A DNA stretch of 64,000 nucleotides from contig CM075770.1 in assembly GCA_037974665.1 (NCBI GenBank), positions 9,746,501 to 9,810,500 on the forward strand. Reading direction: 5' to 3'. Under the pieces are notes generated by a model that had not been told where the DNA came from, made no database searches, and saw only the letters and a list, made by a program, of their open reading frames with translations. Every line of letters starts with the position of its first letter. Position 1 is the stretch's first letter. Positions 1 to 12,200 of the stretch are shown in pieces. A program made the position numbers and the translations under genes. The stretch is from Ehretia macrophylla. Lineage: Eukaryota > Streptophyta > Magnoliopsida > Boraginales > Ehretiaceae.

Positions 1-116
1 TTGCTCCCTATCATAAGATTTTCAATATATCGCATAAAACCCTATTAAAATTGCCATTGAAATACACCCAATAAAATAATGATTGTAAAGGAGAAAACAA
101 AAATTAAAGAAAGAAA

Positions 117-1538
117 CGTTACAAGAAAAATTGTGAAAGGTGACGGTTCGTCTCTTTTTCATCGTCAAAAAAGTGACGAAAAGGAGACGAAACTTTCGTT
201 ACATGAATAGTGACCATTTTGAGACGGTTTGGAGACGAAATTGGTATGTCGTCTCCAAATCGTCTCCCAATGGAGATGATTTGAAGACGGAACATGAATG
301 TCGTCTCCAATTCGTCTCCTAGCGGAGACGAAATGGAGATGAAAAATAATTAATAATTAATTATTAAATTTTGCTTAACAATTTATTATAAACTTGTAAT
401 TAAATAGTAAATAAATTAATAATAATAAATTACTAATTATCTTTATTAATTTAATTCTTCCATAAATTTTTTTAAAGTAGCTCAATATTTCCTTTTTTAA
501 AAAAAATCCCCATAAATTAAATACTTTATTTTAATCTAAAATTTAAGTTAATATTAATAATTAAGGTATTATTAACATTTTACTCTAAACTTGTAATTAA
601 ATTATTAATTAAATAGTAAATAAATTAATACTAATTAAATATAAAAAAATCCCAAAACCAAAAAGAGACGAACCAATGGGTTCGTCTTCTTTTGATAGAC
701 GGTGGTTTAAGTGGCTGTCAATGGTCCGTCTCCTTTTGGTAGACGGTGGTTCAAGTGGCTGACAACCACTTGAACTAATTCAAAAACTTTTGAACGTGGT
801 GCAAGTGGCTGTCAGCCACTTGAACCAATTCAAAAATTCTCCCCAAAATATTTTGGGGAAAAATACAAAAAAAAAAAAAAAAAATTGTGCCAAGTCCTTT
901 TAAAAGACTTGGCACGGTTCAAGTGGCTGGAAAATCCAGCCACTTTAACCTTTTTTTCATTTTCCCCCAAATGAATTTTGGGAAAAAATTCAAAAAAAAA
1001 AAAAATTCGAGCATAACCCCCCTCCCCTTTCTCTTAACTAATATTTTCAAATGTGAACTCAATATTAGTTTACCTCATTTTAAGGTAATTCTTTTATTTA
1101 CTTTTATTTTAATTTTCAAATTTGTTTTGGTTTAGTTCATTATATATATGTTTGTATATAATGCAAAATATATGTATATAGTGTTCTTGACCCAATGATT
1201 TTAGATTTTATTTTTATACTACTACGTTTGTTTGGATTATATATGTACTATGTATATATGTCATATATATGTATGTATAACTAATAGATTTACCTAAATA
1301 TATATAGTTTTGGTAATTTTTTCATGATTTTAAGGTTTTTTTATAAAAATTTTAGCTTTATTTAGTTTTTTTTCTTTTCATATATATATGTGTGTGTGTG
1401 TGTGTAAGTGATAGATTTAGGTAAATATATGATTTTTTTTATAGTTTTATCGTGAGTTTAGAGTTTTAAAAAAAAATCATATTTTTTTTTGTTTTTCTTT
1501 CATATTTGTATATATAGGTGTATAAATGATAGATTTAC

Positions 1539-1579
<41 letters not shown>

Positions 1580-2044
1580 GTATAATTTTTGGTAAAAACT
1601 TTCAAATTTTTATAGTAATTTTGATATAATCTAAATTTATTTATTTTTATTTAAAAAATTATTGTTTTTAAAGAAATTTAAAAAATGTGACGGAAAGGAG
1701 ACAAAATGTGAGAGAGACGGAACAGAGATGAAATGTGAACGAAGACGGAAATGAGACGAAATTATAAGGAGATGGAAATGAGACGAAATGTAAAGGAAAC
1801 GAAACAAAGACGAAACGTGAGGAAGCCGGAAAAGTGACGAAATGTGAGGGAGACAAATTGGTGACGAAATATCTTTTCGTCTCCATTTGAGACGAAACGG
1901 AGACGAAATTCAAAAAAGGGGACGAGTCAAAAGGTGACGCCCGATTTTCATCTCCGTTCCGTCTTTGTTCCGCCTCCTTTTCAAATTATAAGACAGAACG
2001 GAGACGAAAATATACCATCTCCGAACACAAAATTTCTTGTAATG
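117..2044. mobile_element. Non-autonomous CACTA-like (En/Spm) DNA transposon
   Basis: The left end reads CGTTACAAGAAAAATTGTG. The right end, reverse-complemented, reads CATTACAAGAAATTTTGTG. This is the plant CACTA terminus pattern (CACTACAAGAAA) with one or two changed bases. Both ends are flanked by AAA, consistent with the 3-bp target duplication of CACTA elements. Both subterminal zones (about 146-336 and 1685-2010) are packed with short copies of GAGACGAAA or its complement in both orientations, as expected for transposase-binding subterminal repeats. The interior has no transposase frame. It holds a diverged GTGGCTG-containing repeat (about 700-930) and a (TA)n tract at 1540-1577. The superfamily call rests on termini, subterminal repeats and flank; no protein is available to confirm it. 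Confidence 0.8.
1540..1577. repeat. (TA)n microsatellite
   Basis: An uninterrupted run of alternating T and A lies inside the CACTA-like element. Confidence 0.95.
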
Positions 2045-3058
2045 AAAAATAAAGAAATACAAAAAGTGAAATTTAATTAATAGGACATAAATGCAAAACA
2101 ATTGACTCAAACAAAACACAAAGAAACGACTAAACTTAAGATAAGACAACCTTGATATAGAAAAAACTATCTTTCAGTTGACTCTTGCATTACGAGTTTG
2201 TTTCTTTCTCCTTGTTCTTTTATTTCTATTAATTTAATTATTGGGAGTCAACAATGTGAAAATAATTTATCAAGACCTTTACTTTTATTTCATTGTCTCA
2301 TTTAAATAAATAAAAATATTTAACTTTTCCTTCTTTTTGGTTGAAAGTTTTTGTCCACTTATTTCACAAACCACTTAGCAATATAAAAATTGTAATATCT
2401 TTTAAAATAATATATTATTTTTGAGTTAACTAGTTGTGTGTACATAATTTGCACTGTATATATATATATATATGTATCTATACCCATTTTTTTTATACTT
2501 TCCCAAATATCTCTTGCAAAACACTTTTCATAGCTACAGGGGTATTTTGGTTGATTTTCCTGCAATTTGAGAGTTGCATGTCAAAATAAAATAAAATAAA
2601 ATGACAATTCTATATATCGCCACCTATGTGGCAACTTTCATTTTTTACCTCTTAATGTGACAAATATCAAACCACTTCATATTTCGAACAAATAAATTTT
2701 ATGCACATGTGACACTTTCACCGTAAGACCATTAGTTATCAAGATTTGAAATTTGAATAGTAAAATTTGACTAATATATATAGTTAGTGAAAAAAAAGAA
2801 TTTCTGGAAAAAAATATATATATTGCTGTTGCACCATAATCCCAACAACTAGTTTCCAGTTTTGGTCAATTTAAAAAAATAATAATAATAATCATATCCC
2901 TGAACTAGCCAACCCAAATTAGTGAACAATTTACCTGGAAAACTGAAAAGATAGAAAAAGAGAACAACAATTCATATGAACCCCAAGAAACCAATGACGG
3001 CTCATCACGTCAGCCATGGCAAGCAAAAACAAGGGTAAATACGGTATTTCAAGTGCTT
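2045..3058. other. Intergenic, upstream of the RIQ-family gene
   Basis: AT-rich spacer with short simple repeats, including TATATA near 2458-2473 and an AAAAT run near 2586. I see no coding frame or element ends. The last few hundred bases probably contain the promoter of the gene at 3263, including a CACGTCA motif near 3007. Confidence 0.6.
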
Positions 3059-3064
3059 TATATA
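3059..3064 (+). promoter_or_regulatory. Possible TATA box of the RIQ-family gene
   Basis: TATATA in the context CTTTATATACAC lies about 200 bp before the chosen start codon, giving a leader of roughly 170 nt. No transcript evidence is available; it is chosen only by sequence and distance. Confidence 0.35.
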
Positions 3065-3262
3065 CACAAAAGGATATGTATTTTGCCCAGATAGGGTAAG
3101 CAACATTCTGATTGGTTGACATGATTGTTCATATAGATTACATACTGAACTGACAACTAGATTCTAGCGTTTTGAGTCCCAAAAACAATTCACGAAGAGA
3201 AAATTTACTCATCAAACACATAGAGAAGATCAAAAGGGTCTCCAAGAATTTTGAAGTCTTCA

Positions 3263-4477
3263 ATGGTGATGACAACAACAGCTTCTCTTAGACATTTAGA
3301 GCACAGTTTCTTCACTTCCAGGCCTTCATTTCGTCGCATTTTCCCTTCCAATAATGGCTCAAAGTTCTTGGCCATGGCACCTAAAAAGAAGGTACTCGAT
3401 CTCTCTCTCTCTCTCTCTCTCACTCTCTTTCTGGTTAATTTAAGGTCCTTTTAGTTTCGATTAATTTTGGTAAATTACTAGAAAATATTCAATCAATTCC
3501 AAATTATTTATTGCCATATTTAAGTAACTTCAATTAAATAATTTTAGTATTATATTTGCTTATGGCATCAATAAGTTGTTGGGGTTGCAGTTTTTTATGA
3601 ACCAATAAAATTATCTAAATCTCTTGAATACAAAATTCTTGATATTTTTAGTTTGTAACTCATCAAATTCAGTGAATCTCACTAAGTACTAATTAATAAA
3701 ATATTCTAAATGCTCCTTGTATGAAGTGTTTATGTCATAATCACTTATCTATAATCAATTATTTAAATAATCACTAAAACTACAATATATACACCAATGA
3801 GATTTATCAAAAAGTTTCTCCAAAGTTGATAGGGTAGGGATTGAAACTATATTTTTAAGTTGAAAAATTAATTTAGCTTATAACAAAAAAAATTATCAAT
3901 CTTGGAGTTCTAAATTGAAAATTTTTGAATCAGCCCATGACTTGCCCTAACAATTGTACGTTGGGAATTGCTCGTAAGAACAACATCTTTTAAACCATAT
4001 TGAGAATCGATGTTGATGATCAATCTTACACAGGTGAATAAGTTGGACACTAACTGGAAAAAGCAATGGTTTGGAGCTGGCATATTCTACGAAGGAAGCG
4101 AACAAGTTGAAATAGACGTGTTCAAGAAGCTAGAGAAACGAAAAGTTTTGAGCAACGTGGAGAAAGCAGGACTGCTATCAAAGGCAGAAGAGTTGGGAGT
4201 CACTTTGTCATCAATAGAGAAGCTTGGATTGTTGTCTAGAGCTGAGGAGTTGGGGCTGCTTAGCTTGCTTGAAAAGACAGCTAGTTTCTCACCCTCAGCT
4301 TTGGCCTCGGCAGCACTGCCCATTTTGGTGGCAGCAATAGTGGCCATAGTCGTGATTCCCGATGACTCGGCCGGGTTGGTGGCCGTACAGGCTGTGTTGG
4401 CCGGGGCACTTGGCGTTGGTGCTGCCGGGTTGCTTGTCGGGTCTGTGGTCTTGGATGGATTACAAGAGGCCGATTGA
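3263..4477 (+). CDS. RIQ: RIQ-family (DUF1118) thylakoid membrane protein, chloroplast-targeted
   Basis: Two exons, 3263-3391 and 4034-4477, joined in phase 0 (donor AAG|GTACTC, acceptor CACAG|GTG), giving 190 residues. The first ~43 residues are rich in Ser, Thr and Arg with almost no acids, a typical chloroplast transit peptide. The mature part begins near NWKKQWFGAGIFYEGSE, has short repeated helices (EKAGLLSKAEELG, then EKLGLLSRAEELG), then two hydrophobic membrane segments in the last ~60 residues, and ends VVLDGLQEAD. This matches the Arabidopsis RIQ1/RIQ2 pair (DUF1118), known grana proteins that affect LHCII organisation, grana stacking and non-photochemical quenching. I cannot assign RIQ1 versus RIQ2. 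An ATG at 3269 is an alternative start. The 642-bp intron opens with a CT-rich tract. The gene looks intact. Confidence 0.88.
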
Positions 4478-4673
4478 AGAAGACTTTCGAGTTTACATCA
4501 AAGTGTATAATGATTTTAGCACTCCATTCACAGCCTCCTATAGAATTTTTACTTTCCCATTTAAACTTGCATCCAGTTTTTCTTTTCTCTAGTTTTTTTT
4601 TTTTTTTTTGGAGACTTTTGAAATAGTAATGGAATTATGTAAATGATGTTGGAAAAGGGAGTTTGTCCATAAA

Positions 4674-4679
4674 AATAAA
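4674..4679 (+). terminator. Probable polyadenylation signal of the RIQ-family gene
   Basis: AATAAA lies about 200 bp after the stop codon, after a T-rich stretch near 4592-4608. Confidence 0.45.
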
Positions 4680-4882
4680 TAATCAGCAGGAGGCAATGCA
4701 GATTTTAGGTGATGTAATTTCTTTCCTATGGAAGATCAAAATTCAGCGAAGTTATTCGGGCTTACACAAGTACTACAAGCTCATGACAAAGTATTTTTTT
4801 TCTTTATGAAGGAAAAATTACTCTAAATAAGATCACATTGGATATTCGATTTTCGGAAAACGAGGTTAACACCTTGATGTGT

Positions 4883-5016
4883 ACAGGATATGCCTTTTCC
4901 TTCGGCTTAAAGAATGTGGACTACTTGTTGCCATGACAGACAAAAGAACACAGGATACGCCTTTTCCTTCGGCTTAAAGAATGTGGACTACTTGTTGCAT
5001 TGACAGACAAAAGAAC
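4883..5016. repeat. 67-bp tandem duplication next to tRNA-Ala
   Basis: Two adjacent copies (4883-4949 and 4950-5016) differ at only a few positions; both carry CCTTTTCCTTCGGCTTAAAG and CTACTTGTTG. The second copy ends about 20 bp from the 3' end of the minus-strand tRNA gene. Confidence 0.9.
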
Positions 5017-5036
5017 TTGGAAAAGAATGTGGAAAA

Positions 5037-5109
5037 TGGAGATGCGGGGTATCGATCCCCGTACCTCTCGCATGCTAAGCGAGCGCTCTACCATCTGAGC
5101 TACATCCCC
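5037..5109 (-). tRNA. tRNA-Ala (anticodon AGC)
   Basis: On the minus strand the 73-nt sequence starts GGGGATGTAGCTCAG and ends CGCATCTCCA. The acceptor arm pairs 7 of 7 and contains the G3:U70 pair that defines alanine tRNAs. The D arm has TAGCTCAGATGGTAGAGC. The anticodon stem CTCGC/GCGAG closes the loop TTAGCAT, giving anticodon AGC. The T arm has GGGGATCGATACCCC. TTTT follows immediately (complement of 5033-5036) and would terminate RNA polymerase III. There is no intron and no encoded CCA, as normal for a nuclear plant gene. Confidence 0.97.
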
Positions 5110-5459
5110 ATTGTTGATTCTCAATTTGAGAACAATCATACTTGATTGGGTTATGCTTTTTGTAAATACGCCGATATCATATGCCTATATGGTTTCTTTG
5201 CTTCATTGCTAAATATTGATACTCATATCAAATGATGACCTTTGATTACTTCCTTCTTATACTCGATCACCGATGGAAATTTTGCTAAACAAGATCGCGG
5301 GTTTGGTAAAAATGGCTAAATGGGTTTGGGTTTGGGTTCATCATTTTTTACAAATACCTAATTTTTATTTTTATTTTTATTTAAAGGGAGGCCTTAACCA
5401 TTTTTCTCTTTACCGTTATTTTGCAACTCTCTCTCTCTTTCCTTTTTTTTTTTTTTGTA
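5110..5459. other. Intergenic spacer
   Basis: AT-rich spacer ending in a T-run (about 5444-5456) beside the poly-G border of the next element. I see no gene. Confidence 0.5.
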
Positions 5460-5474
5460 GGGGGGGGGGGGGGG

Positions 5475-6740
5475 GGGGGTCCTCAATAGAGTCTCTATAT
5501 GGGTCTCTATAAATCATTTTTAGAGACTCATATAGAGACCAAATAGTGTTTTAGAGACCCACTTAGAGACTAAAGCAAAAAAACTATTTTAAAGACCTAT
5601 TTGGAGACCAAGATAAAAAAAAATATCCCCGATGACGATCTCCATAAAATTGAATTTCTATATTGTGTTAATTTTAATTTTATATAATAATTTGATTATG
5701 TGTTATTTTTTTTAATTAATTGTTATTTAGATTATTTCAACTTCTTTAACGAATATTTCAACCAAAAAATAAATAAATTGCAACGAACATAACATTTTAA
5801 AAAAAATTATACGTAAAAAAAATCTTAATTAAAAAACCCTAAATGCAAAACCTTAATTAAAAAATCTAATTAAAAACCTTAATTACAAAATTCCTTTTAA
5901 AAAATCCTAAATAAATATATATATAAAATTTAATTAAAAAATAATAATAATAACCCTAACTTTTACCCACCCACCCACCCACCCAATTCCCTTGTTCCCT
6001 TCTCTGCACAGCAGCCCCAATCCCAATTCCCTTTTGCGCAGAGCCCCAATCTTTCCCATCTTTCCCTTTTTCCTTTCTCTGTGCAGCAGCGACACACTCC
6101 CCCCCCCCCCCCCCCCTCTCTTCTTCTTCTTTTTTCCCTGCAGCGCATCAGCGCCCCGCTCTTCTTCCCATTTTTTCCCTGCAGCGCATCAGCGCCCCCC
6201 TCCCCCCCCCTCCTCTTCTCCGCTGCATCCCACCCCCCCTCCCCCACCTCACCATCTTCTCCGCTGCCACCCCACCACCGGCGAAACCACCAACACAAAT
6301 TTTATGTTTTTTTTTTTTTCCAGATCTGTGTTGACCTTTTTTTTTTTGTTTTTTGTTTAAAAAAAAAATTCTATTGTAAGTTTTTTTATTTTTGTTAAAT
6401 TTTTTTTGTTGCTGTTTGTGCTCATTTTTTAGTACTTTTTTTTTTTTTTCAGATCTGACGATGTCAGATTTTCTGACATCGTTAGATCTGATATTATTTT
6501 TTTTTTAGATTCATTTTTGTCTTCTTGTATAGTTTTCATTTTTTTCAAAAATTTGTTGAAAAAAATGGAGACTAGGTGCTATTTTGGAGACTCAAAGCTT
6601 GAGTGATGTCATGATTTTGTCAAAAACTATCAAATAGTATTTTAGAGACCCTCATTGGTGATGAATTTTGATCAATGGAGTCTCTAAAACAGCAATTATT
6701 GCTGTTTAGAGACTCCTTAGAGACTCTATTGAGGAGGCCC
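5475..6740. mobile_element. TIR-bounded non-autonomous DNA transposon with C-rich core (possibly PIF/Harbinger)
   Basis: The left end (after a 20-base poly-G at 5460-5479) reads TCCTCAATAGAGTCTCTA. The right end, reverse-complemented, reads GGGCCTCCTCAATAGAGTCT. Near both ends GAGTCTCTA and AGAGACC motifs recur many times. TTA follows the right end and GTA precedes the left G-run, which fits a degraded TWA target of PIF/Harbinger only loosely. The interior has an AT-rich part and a C/T-rich block (about 5960-6295) with Pro-rich translations and a locally duplicated TTTTTCCCTGCAGCGCATCA segment. No transposase is visible. The exact left end is hidden by the poly-G. Confidence 0.65.
6450..6490. 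repeat. Short near-perfect hairpin (19-bp arms, 3-nt loop)
   Basis: CAGATCTGACGATGTCAGA and TCTGACATCGTTAGATCTG are reverse complements except for one position, separated by TTT. It sits inside the TIR element and could be a regulatory hairpin or simply palindromic element sequence. Confidence 0.85.
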
Positions 6741-7257
6741 TTAGAGGATTATGTTAACGCTTTATATAAACCCGAATACGGTAAGTTGGATGAGCAAACT
6801 ATGAGGACATGAATCTTGGAGATTACTAAACTTTCTCGTCCGGGGTCATATGCGTATGACGATTCTTTCACCATCTAGGCATTAATTAACCTACAACAAT
6901 ATTACCGGTCTTTACCCAAAATTTCAGTTAAAATATTCGTAAAAACAGAATTCTACCACTTAGACTATACTTATTAGCACAAACCCCCTTCTTCTATATT
7001 TTTCAAGAAAGAGATTTGATATATGACTTATTTGAAGCCTTCCAAGTAGGAACATGGGTGGTCCCATGATTTCAATATTAGGGGGGACGAAATTCAGTTA
7101 AAAAGATTAACGATAAAATATATTATAAATACAAACACATATAAAAAAAATACTATTTAACAAAATGACACAAGATTATGTAAAGTAATGTTTACCGATT
7201 CTGTTAATGAAGTTGGACTCGTCTCTCATTTATAGTATAGAAATCATCGATTATCAC
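6741..7257. other. Intergenic
   Basis: Spacer between the TIR element and the hAT relic. It contains a G-rich GGGGGGACGAAATTCAG stretch near 7081 that may belong to the decayed hAT copy. No coding frame is seen. Confidence 0.5.
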
Positions 7258-7432
7258 ATCGTTAGACCTATCTTTAGCAATTTCCTTTTAAATATAGACA
7301 ATTAAGCTATCTCTGAGAAAGTTATCTTCCATCCGATTGCAATGCCTGTTTTGATAATTTTCATAGCAGAAAAAACTCGTTTTGTTGAAGGTTCTAAAAG
7401 TAAATTTGTATCAATATCAGATGCAGAAGGTG
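7258..7432 (-). pseudogene. Relic of an hAT-family transposase (C-terminal dimerisation region)
   Basis: The minus strand translates to a segment containing KRVFSAMKIIKTGI. After one frameshift it continues NRMEDNFLRDSLIVYI, a stop, then KEIA. This is the conserved C-terminal part of plant TTF-type/zinc-finger hAT transposase-like proteins (family pattern ERVFSAMKIIK...L.NRM.D..L.D.L..YIEKEI). The frameshift and the stop show it is dead. AT-rich decayed sequence on both sides probably belongs to the same old insertion; a 33-bp tandem repeat at 8117 and a GGATCC-flanked segment near 8653 are in the same block. Confidence 0.75.
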
Positions 7433-9200
7433 GTTCACTATAGTTTGGGTCAACATCCTAATTGTTTTAGACTTATTCATACTTTAGCCTGAAAATAAAT
7501 TTAAAATTAATTAGAACAGTTAAATAAATGAATTTGATAAATTTGAATTTAATTAATTATGTACATATATATCCAATAGATTTTATGAGAATAGATATCT
7601 TTCAGCAGAAGAAAAGAAAACCAGCTTATTCTTTATTCTGGATAATAATCGAAATATGAAGCCCTAGGCAACTAAAAATAATTATGGATAAAATTATATA
7701 ACCAAAAAATTAATAAATAAATATAATACAAAATTTTCAAGATACATTACAGTTTTGAGTCAACATCCTTTTATTTCCTTTTAAAGAATGAATAAATTAT
7801 TTTACACTCATATTTTGGCTGGAAAGAAAAAAAGACCGCGTAATTTGCTGAATAAATTAGAAAATGAATTCTCTATAAAATTTTAAATTTATTATATTCA
7901 TGTATTTAATTATACTAATCAATATAAAGAAATTCCATAATCTTTTCTGTATAACAAAAGCTAAATTAACTAGCAATAAATTAAATATGTTACATTTTAC
8001 TGAAATTTATCACTACAACTATATATTTGCTATATAATATTAACTATTAGAATATAATTAAGAAAACAATATTAATAAAAATTTATTATCATAAGTATTT
8101 CAGTCAAATTGCTTGCCTCGATCACTTATTAGTGTCTTGTAGATGTTCCCTCAATCACTTATTGGTGTCTTGTAGATGTTCACCCACTGTAAAACAAAAA
8201 ATTAACAAAACAAATTATGCATTCATAAAATTATCTAGCCAATAAAAATTAATAAATAAGCATAATATAATTATTTTCATGATATATTACCTTAGTTTTG
8301 CTTGATTATGTGGTGTGTATTTTATTATGCAATAATTAAGAATTTAAGATGGTTTGTTAGAATTAGAGGGGGACGAAGAAGATGGTGAAGAGTTAAAGAG
8401 AATGGGATTTCGGTTTTTGGAAGAAGAACAAAATAAAAAACATATTATTTTTAATTAAATTAGATTAATCATTAGGAGACAAACAGAAAAAAAAGTTAAT
8501 GACTACTTTATTCTTTTTTTAACCTTTTTGACTCTGCTTTTGTTTTTTTAAGATGAAGATTATTTTTTTTTTTTTTATGCAAGTTGGGGGGGCGGGAAAT
8601 ATTTTTAACAAATATAATACATAATTTTTTGAAAAAAAAAATAATTTTGGAGGGATCCAGGCTCCCCTTGGTCCCAGGCTGGATCCGCGCATAGGAACTA
8701 ACAAATCCGTGGTATATCATGTCTTAATCATAGACCTGTACCCGCTTTCATACTCTAGATACAAATTTATTTATTTTTATCCTCCATTTATACGTATTTC
8801 ATAAATTCAGTTTTAGATATGGAGTTGGATAAAATTTCATGCGAAAAACCTTACAAAGGCTTGACATGCCCCAAATTCTCTTGCATACCTATTATCTGGA
8901 TATACAAAAAAAAAATGTATGATCTAATGGTATTGAGTTGAAAAACAAAAATATATTGCAAGAGCCAAATCCATGTTATTCTAGTCTAGAGTTTAAATAT
9001 TAAACTACTTATATTCATACAATAGGGTAACACCTCAGGAGAGCTAATAGGAAACTAAATATAAGTTCAGGAATTAGAATTACATTTATATTTCGATTAG
9101 CTCTCTTATTTCTCGATCCGATGACATGCTGATAAAGCTAGACTATTTGGCTCCATGATAGGAAAGATTAAACTTCCAGTGACTTTTTGACAATCTTGTT
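7433..9200. other. Intergenic, probably decayed transposon sequence
   Basis: AT-rich sequence without an open gene. It holds the 33-bp tandem duplication at 8117-8182 and a G-rich/T-rich block at 8560-8700. The last ~200 bp are the likely 3' untranslated and downstream region of the minus-strand NPF4 gene. Confidence 0.5.
8117..8182. repeat. 33-bp tandem duplication
   Basis: Two adjacent copies, 8117-8149 and 8150-8182, share CACTTATT, GTGTCTTGTAGATGTTC and differ at about three bases. Confidence 0.9.
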
Positions 9201-12200
9201 TTACTCTTGATCATCAGGCCTTGTTGATCTGTACTTGTAGCGGTTGGCCCAAAGGAGATAGTGTAGGAAGTTTAATCCACTTAACAAGCACATTAACCAG
9301 TAAAATCTCTCCAGGTGATAATGATTCAAGTTGCTGCCAGAAAGCCATGGCGTGTGGTGGAAAACACCACTGATATGGTTGACAATGGACACGAGCACCG
9401 CGCTGAGATAGTATCCCATGGCTAGTGATGCCCAGGACAGCGCTGTTGCCAACGATCTCATGCTGAATGGCGCTTCTGTGAAGAAGAAATCCATCATTCC
9501 AGCCAAGCTGAATAGATCGGCCGAGCCAAGGAACAAGTATTGCAAAGCTATCCAGAGGAATGTGATTGGCAGAGGCTGAGTTGAATTCATTAGTCCAGAT
9601 TGTATTGCCACTCTCTTTCGCTTCGTCTCGACTATGGCAGCAACAGCCATTGCCAGAGTTGAGAGGAATAGGCCTGTTCCGATCCTCTGCAGATGAGTGA
9701 TGCCCATTTCGGTCTTGTTCACCTTCCGGGCTAATGGGAGGATCGCGTGATTGTAAAGTGGCGCGAGTATCATGACGAAGAGTACAGGAAACACTGGAAG
9801 AGAAGCTGGGGATACTTTAAACGATCCGATTTTAGTGTTCATTGTAGCGGCTTGTTGGACCGAAAAAGTGGAGAGCTGAGCAAGACAACAGTTGAGCATG
9901 ATGGTAGACATGAAGATTGGAAGGATTTTAAGGACTATTTTCACTTCCTCTACTTGTTCTGCTGTGCATTCAAGCCCTGGATGGGGCGGTTCTTTTCTTG
10001 CAGCCCTGTTAAGGAAATTCGAGCCTTCTCTTGAAGATTGAATATCTACTCTTTCTTTGTTATGTCCCTCTTCCTCCTCAGTGGCCTCAGTTGAATAAGT
10101 TGATGTTGTACTCAAGCTCACAACTGCATTGTTAGGAGTTTTTGTGACACAGGAGTAGTATATTGCTGCAGCCAAAACCTGTGAAAAAAGTAAAGATCAC
10201 AATGAAAGAGATCTATAACTCCGCTTGCATCAGGGGATTAATCTCTCGCATTATCGGTTCCAGGCCCGAACAAAGGAAGAACAGGCGTTAGGTAGCTGAT
10301 ATTCATTGTAAATATAATTGGATTATTCATATGAATTTGCACGGAGAGACAACTTTTGAAAGGAACGTATGCATAAGCAAATCTATAACAGGGCTAGTGG
10401 GGGGCTTGCATGCCTCGATGATGCCGAATGTTTTTAAAAATATGTATATTTTTTTCCAATTTTTTTTACAATATTGTACTTTAAGTATGAATGTCAAATT
10501 AATCTCACTGAACAAAATATTAGTGTTATTCCCACTACTTAAAGAAAATTTTAGACCAATTCGTGAATATATAACATCATTAAATTTATATAATCGACTT
10601 ATTTAGTGGGATAAGACTTAATTTGATTTAGCGAAAGAGATCTTTCCTAGCTCATTAGAATCTGCCAAAGTTCCATATATAATTTTAAAGTAAAGGGAAG
10701 AATTATACCTTGATTATTGTTGTAATAGGACTTCCTGAGGGAATTTTGATCCTGTAATGAGGAGAGCCAAGCAGAAATATTGGGATGGAGATGAGTATAG
10801 TTAGAGTTGAGATACCAAAACCCCATTGCCATCCTTTATTATCTTCAATCCAGACCACGAATGTCACTGCAATTAGTGCTCCACAGGAGAGACAGAACAC
10901 ATAATAATTGAAGAATGATGATCTTTGCTTCCTTCCATGTGGGGTTTGCTCATCAAACTGCTCAGCTCCATGTGGGGGAAGTGAACCTTTTATTCCTCCA
11001 ACGCCTAAAGCAACTAGATACAGGCCTGCAAATAGTATTGCTGCTTTACCCCTATCGACTTCCTGGCATGGAGTGTTTCTGTTGGCTAATCCGCAGAATG
11101 GTGGTTTCAGTGAAGGTATGTGAGCTTGCACTGTGAGCAGTAAAAGACCCTGTTCCAATGTATACAATCTCTGATCAGAAGCATAGTTCAATGAATTTAA
11201 ACAATGGGGACAACTGGTCGTTTGATCTACTAATATGATTCTCACTTTACATGTGAGAGATTTCGAAATTTATTCTCATATATAATATCTGAAATGATGT
11301 AAAATAATTTAAACATCCCTTAAATAAAGAATTTAAACAATTGGGCAACATAGTACCAAAAATAGAATCGTAAATAACCAAATCACATAAATCATTTTTT
11401 TTTATGCGTGTTCTTGTCACAATAATACCTTTAAGTTTTACACTTTCTGAGCATCCATATGCTGCTAACTATTGTCAACGTATTTATGATATATGTTTTT
11501 GGACTAAAGAATATTGTAAAGTGGATATAGATAGTATTCAAGAATATATAAATACTTTATGATATTGATATAAATAACTTTTGAGATACACCCTTTAATA
11601 TTTATTAATAAAATTTATTCATTTTTTGAAAAAAAAAAATTATTGTCATAACTAAAGCATATATACATCATTTTCATGAATATGCATGTAACTTGTATGG
11701 TGAGATGTAATTACTGCACATAATAACATCGATAGCAGCTCCTCTTGTGGGGCCTAGCTTGTGAGAATCCATGTTTGTGATTGGCTAGAACTAGCTCAAG
11801 CATGAAGGCATATTAATTTCTCATTTAGTGATGAGGAATTAATACGTTTATGGCCCCACGAGTTTCCAATTTATTGCCTTCTCAAAAAACATTTCTTTAA
11901 TACTACCCTTGAGGTAGGTAGATTTCGCGGATGTGTGTTTCGATATGTTTATATTATTATAATTTATGTTAAATTTTATTTATAATATTATAAAATAATG
12001 AGAAATTTTTTTACTCCGTGTGTGCCTGATATTACTCTTAGCAGTTCACATGATGCTTTATGCTCTAATTGGAGTTGTCATTCTTCTAGAAAGAACTTAG
12101 AAGTTATGAGTTGGGTATTGGTGGATCTTAAATGTCCTGCTCGTATAGCTTTAACTATGCTCGCAGACAGTGGAAGAGACACATATCAATGATGGTAGTG

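Noticed and set aside
5963-6398. Overlapping long frames on both strands
   Set aside because: They are Pro/Ser or Gly/Arg runs from a C/T-rich block in a transposon, i.e. low complexity.
9747-10034. 95-codon plus-strand frame
   Set aside because: Antisense shadow of the last NPF4 exon.
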